Of a stretch of DNA of 64,000 nucleotides, positions 61,882-64,000 are shown piece after piece. Source of the DNA: Shinella yambaruensis (GTDB lineage: Bacteria; Pseudomonadota; Alphaproteobacteria; Rhizobiales; Rhizobiaceae); NCBI RefSeq assembly GCF_022899355.1, contig NZ_JALJCK010000001.1, positions 658,346 through 722,345 of the forward strand, in the 5' to 3' direction. Both the position numbers and the translations under genes were made by a program. Below the pieces are notes generated by a model. It was given only the letters and a program-made list of their open reading frames with translations. It ran no database searches and was not told where the DNA came from. Every line of letters begins with the position of its first letter. Within the stretch, counting starts at the first letter, position 1.

Positions 61882-62346
61882 ATGAGTGCTGATTTCAACG
61901 AAACGCGGGTTCCGACGACGGACTGGCAGGCCTATCGCGGCGTGCTGTCGCGCCGGATTTTTGCGTTTCTGATCGACTATGCGATCGTCGCGCTGCTCTG
62001 GATCCCGGCCGCCGTCGTGGTCTTCTTCCTCGGCATCCTGACGCTCGGCCTCGGCTTCTTCCTCTATCCGGCGCTCTTCGCCATCGTCGCCATGCTCTAT
62101 TTCGGCCTGACGATGGGCGGCCCGAGCCAGGCGAGCGCCGGCATGAACGTCATGGGCCTTGCGCTTGCCCGCGTCGACGGACGGCCGGTCGATTTCCTGA
62201 CGGCGATCGTGCATCTCGTGCTGTTCTGGATCGGCAATGCGCTCCTGACGCCGTTCATCGTGCTCGTCGGCCTCTTCACCGATCGTGGCCGCCTGCTGCA
62301 CGACCTGCTGCTCGGCACGGTGATGGTTCGCCGCGACCGCTATTGA
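61882..62346 (+). CDS. RDD-family membrane protein
   Basis: A 154-residue protein with three or four helices. The RDD domain is seen in SRRIFAFLIDYAIVALLWIP, then GLTMGGPSQASAGMNVMGLA and the C-terminal LFTDRGRLLHDLLLGTVMV, with the conserved Arg/Asp pairs. Some RDD proteins are ion transporters; the role here is unknown. AGGAGACAGG lies before ATG 61882. Confidence 0.85.
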   Translation: MSADFNETRVPTTDWQAYRGVLSRRIFAFLIDYAIVALLWIPAAVVVFFLGILTLGLGFFLYPALFAIVAMLYFGLTMGGPSQASAGMNVMGLALARVDGRPVDFLTAIVHLVLFWIGNALLTPFIVLVGLFTDRGRLLHDLLLGTVMVRRDRY

Positions 62347-62497
62347 GAAACGCGGGGGACGTCTCCCCGCCTTGCGCATGATCCGTTCTCCCTGTCGATT
62401 CCGGCCTGAAGGGTCATGCGCCAGTTGACCTTTTTTTGAACTAGGCCATGGTATCGGCATAGAAGTGTCACACAGCGACGGAGTCGCCCCACGGCCG

Positions 62498-63262
62498 ATG
62501 AATACGCAGGCAACATCCTCTCCGCAATTCTATCTCACCGCGCCGGCGGCCTGTCCCTATCTGCCGCAGGAGATGGAGAGGAAGGTGTTTACCCATCTGG
62601 TGGGCGAGCGCGCGCCGGAGCTGAACGACCTCCTGACCCAGGGCGGCTTCCGCCGCTCGCAGAACATTGCCTACAGGCCCGCCTGCGAGACCTGCCGCGC
62701 CTGCATTTCCGTCCGCATCCTGGTCAACGAGTTCACCCCGCGCCGCTCCATGCGCCGGGTTCTGGCCGCCAATGCCGATCTCGTCTCGCACGAATACCTC
62801 GCCGAGCCCTCCAGCGAGCAATATTCCCTTTTCCGTCACTATCTCGACGCCCGCCACCAGAAGGGCGGCATGTCGGACATGTCGGTGCTCGACTATGCGA
62901 TGATGGTGGAGGACACCCATGTGCACACCAAGGTCATCGAATACCGCCTGCGCGAGGAAGGCTCGGGCCTCAAGGAGCGTCCGCAGGGCGAGCTGCTCGC
63001 GGTGGCGCTGACCGACCGCATGGGCGACGGCCTGTCCATGGTCTATTCCTTCTACAATCCGGAGGTGGCGGACCGCTCCCTCGGCACCTTCATGATCCTC
63101 GACCACATCCGCCGCGCCAAGGCACTCGGCCTGCCGCACGTCTATCTCGGCTACTGGGTCAAGGGATCGCGCAAGATGGACTACAAGACAAAGTTCCTGC
63201 CGCAGGAGCACCTGATGCCGCGCGGCTGGGAGCGCTATAACGACGAGACGAACACCACCTAG
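62498..63262 (+). CDS. bpt: Arginyl/leucyl-tRNA-protein transferase (Ate/Bpt)
   Basis: A 254-residue enzyme that adds an amino acid from tRNA to protein N-termini and marks them for ClpAP (N-degron pathway). Marks: the Cys cluster [40 protein letters not shown], and the C-terminal [20 protein letters not shown]. The length fits bacterial Bpt, which transfers Leu to Asp/Glu; annotations in rhizobia say arginyltransferase. ATG 62498 is used. Confidence 0.92.
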   Translation: MNTQATSSPQFYLTAPAACPYLPQEMERKVFTHLVGERAPELNDLLTQGGFRRSQNIAYRPACETCRACISVRILVNEFTPRRSMRRVLAANADLVSHEYLAEPSSEQYSLFRHYLDARHQKGGMSDMSVLDYAMMVEDTHVHTKVIEYRLREEGSGLKERPQGELLAVALTDRMGDGLSMVYSFYNPEVADRSLGTFMILDHIRRAKALGLPHVYLGYWVKGSRKMDYKTKFLPQEHLMPRGWERYNDETNTT

Positions 63263-63340
63263 CGCAAGTCCGACGACATCCTGTTCGCCTGAACTGCTTC
63301 AGGATATTGTATCCATCGCATTCCCAGATCCGGTCCTGCC

Positions 63341-64000
63341 GTGCCCCCGACAAACGATCCCGCCCTTCACCGCAAGGGCCTTCTCATCACCGCCGTTGGC
63401 GGCCTCGCCCTCTCCTTCGACATTCCGCTGATCCGTTCCGCCAATGGCGACGTCTGGTCGATGGTCGTCGTGCGGAACCTCTCGGTGTTCGTGATGGCGG
63501 TCGTCCTCTGGGCCTGCCTGAATTTCGTCCTGCACCGCAGGACGGTGCTCGTTCCCGGACGCATCGGCCTGCTGATCGGCCTGTGCTACGGCATCAACGG
63601 GCTGACATTCATGCTGGCGGTGTTCAACACGACGACGGCCAATGTCGTCTTCATCCTCGCCTTCACATCGATGTTCGCCGCCATCCTCTCCTGGATTTTC
63701 CTCGGCGAGCGCCCTGGCAATGCCACGCTCCTCACCATGGCCGCGATGGTCGCGGGCGTCCTTTTGATCGTGCATGACGGACTGTCGAGCGGAAACCTCT
63801 TCGGCGATGCCATGGCCGCCTGTTCGGCGCTGCTCCTGGCGATCTCGCTGACGCTGAGCCGCAGGAGCGGCGCAGACATGGGTTTCGTGCCGCTCGTCGC
63901 CGCCGTGCTGTCGGGCGTCATGGCACTCTTCTTCCTGCCGCCCGGCGGCCTTTCGATCGCCGGACCCGTCTACATCCTCTTCAACGGCCTCGTGCTCCTG
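63341..64000 (+). CDS. EamA-family (DMT) transporter, truncated by window end
   Basis: A GTG at 63341 opens a frame that runs to the window end (220 residues seen). It has helices such as LITAVGGLALSFDIPLI, VFVMAVVLWACLNFVL, ANVVFILAFTSMFAAILSWI and FLGERPGNATLLTMAAMVAG, the EamA pattern with the conserved LGERP. No stop is reached, so the second half is missing. The substrate is unknown. Confidence 0.8.
   Translation, partial: MPPTNDPALHRKGLLITAVGGLALSFDIPLIRSANGDVWSMVVVRNLSVFVMAVVLWACLNFVLHRRTVLVPGRIGLLIGLCYGINGLTFMLAVFNTTTANVVFILAFTSMFAAILSWIFLGERPGNATLLTMAAMVAGVLLIVHDGLSSGNLFGDAMAACSALLLAISLTLSRRSGADMGFVPLVAAVLSGVMALFFLPPGGLSIAGPVYILFNGLVLL

Overview
The window is a high-GC alphaproteobacterial chromosome segment, almost certainly Rhizobiaceae (Rhizobium/Sinorhizobium/Shinella relatives). 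The evidence is the gene neighbourhoods rplM-rpsI-speB-argC-ctaA, yceD-plsX-fabH-ihfA-merR and glyA-nrdR-ribD-ribE-ribH-nusB, an H+-pyrophosphatase, an ldtR/ldtP pair, a CBP3-like bc1 chaperone, a class 2 ArgC and alphaproteobacterial direct-repeat LexA boxes. The species cannot be named from the sequence alone.

Layout. 1-9.5 kb: housekeeping genes (CoA-binding protein, DMT exporter, enoyl-CoA hydratase, thioesterase, L13/S9, agmatinase, argC, heme A synthase, NUDIX) with two type II toxin-antitoxin pairs, each preceded by a visible operator (YefM/YoeB-like 1560-2095; VapBC-like 6873-7519). 9.7-19.2 kb: an exopolysaccharide cluster of Wzx/Wzy type with a GNAT-like protein, a divergent Wzz/GumC-type co-polymerase with a degenerate ATPase domain, a Wza-type lipoprotein, two GT4 glycosyltransferases, an initiating phosphoglycosyltransferase and a Wzy-like polymerase. 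The content resembles rhizobial unipolar-polysaccharide clusters.

19.7-41.2 kb: a 21.5-kb integrative element in the 3' end of tRNA-Pro(GGG). It is bounded by a perfect 49-bp direct repeat (19675-19723 and 41115-41163), with matching TGGCTACAA sites at both ends as candidate integrase arm sites. Its base composition and gene style differ from the chromosome. It has a tyrosine integrase, an excisionase-like HTH, a possible ADP-ribosyltransferase, a DUF3987 replication-type protein followed by a candidate iteron origin, and a phage cassette of ClpP-like protease, tail assembly chaperone, tape measure and gpD-like hub. It also has a reverse-oriented cargo gene, a XRE repressor with clustered operators, a LexA box, a tRNA-Arg(TCT) and many small proteins. 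I see no terminase large subunit, portal, major capsid, tail tube/sheath, holin or endolysin. The reading frames look intact, so a compact phage-satellite-like or specialised tail-hub island is a real alternative to a decaying prophage. This is the most interesting part of the window.

41.2-64 kb: chromosome again. It has a structured RNA candidate, an SOS-boxed small gene paralogous to one inside the island, merR-ihfA-fabH-plsX-yceD on the minus strand, a CBP3-like chaperone, bamE and hppA. An MFS transporter, nusB and ribH are separated from ribE-ribD-nrdR-glyA by a cupin gene and a diguanylate cyclase. Then come the L,D-transpeptidase and its LdtR-type regulator, hemB, an RDD membrane protein, the Ate/Bpt aminoacyl-transferase and a truncated DMT transporter. 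Dispersed palindromic repeats occur here, one of them inserted in frame inside ribD.
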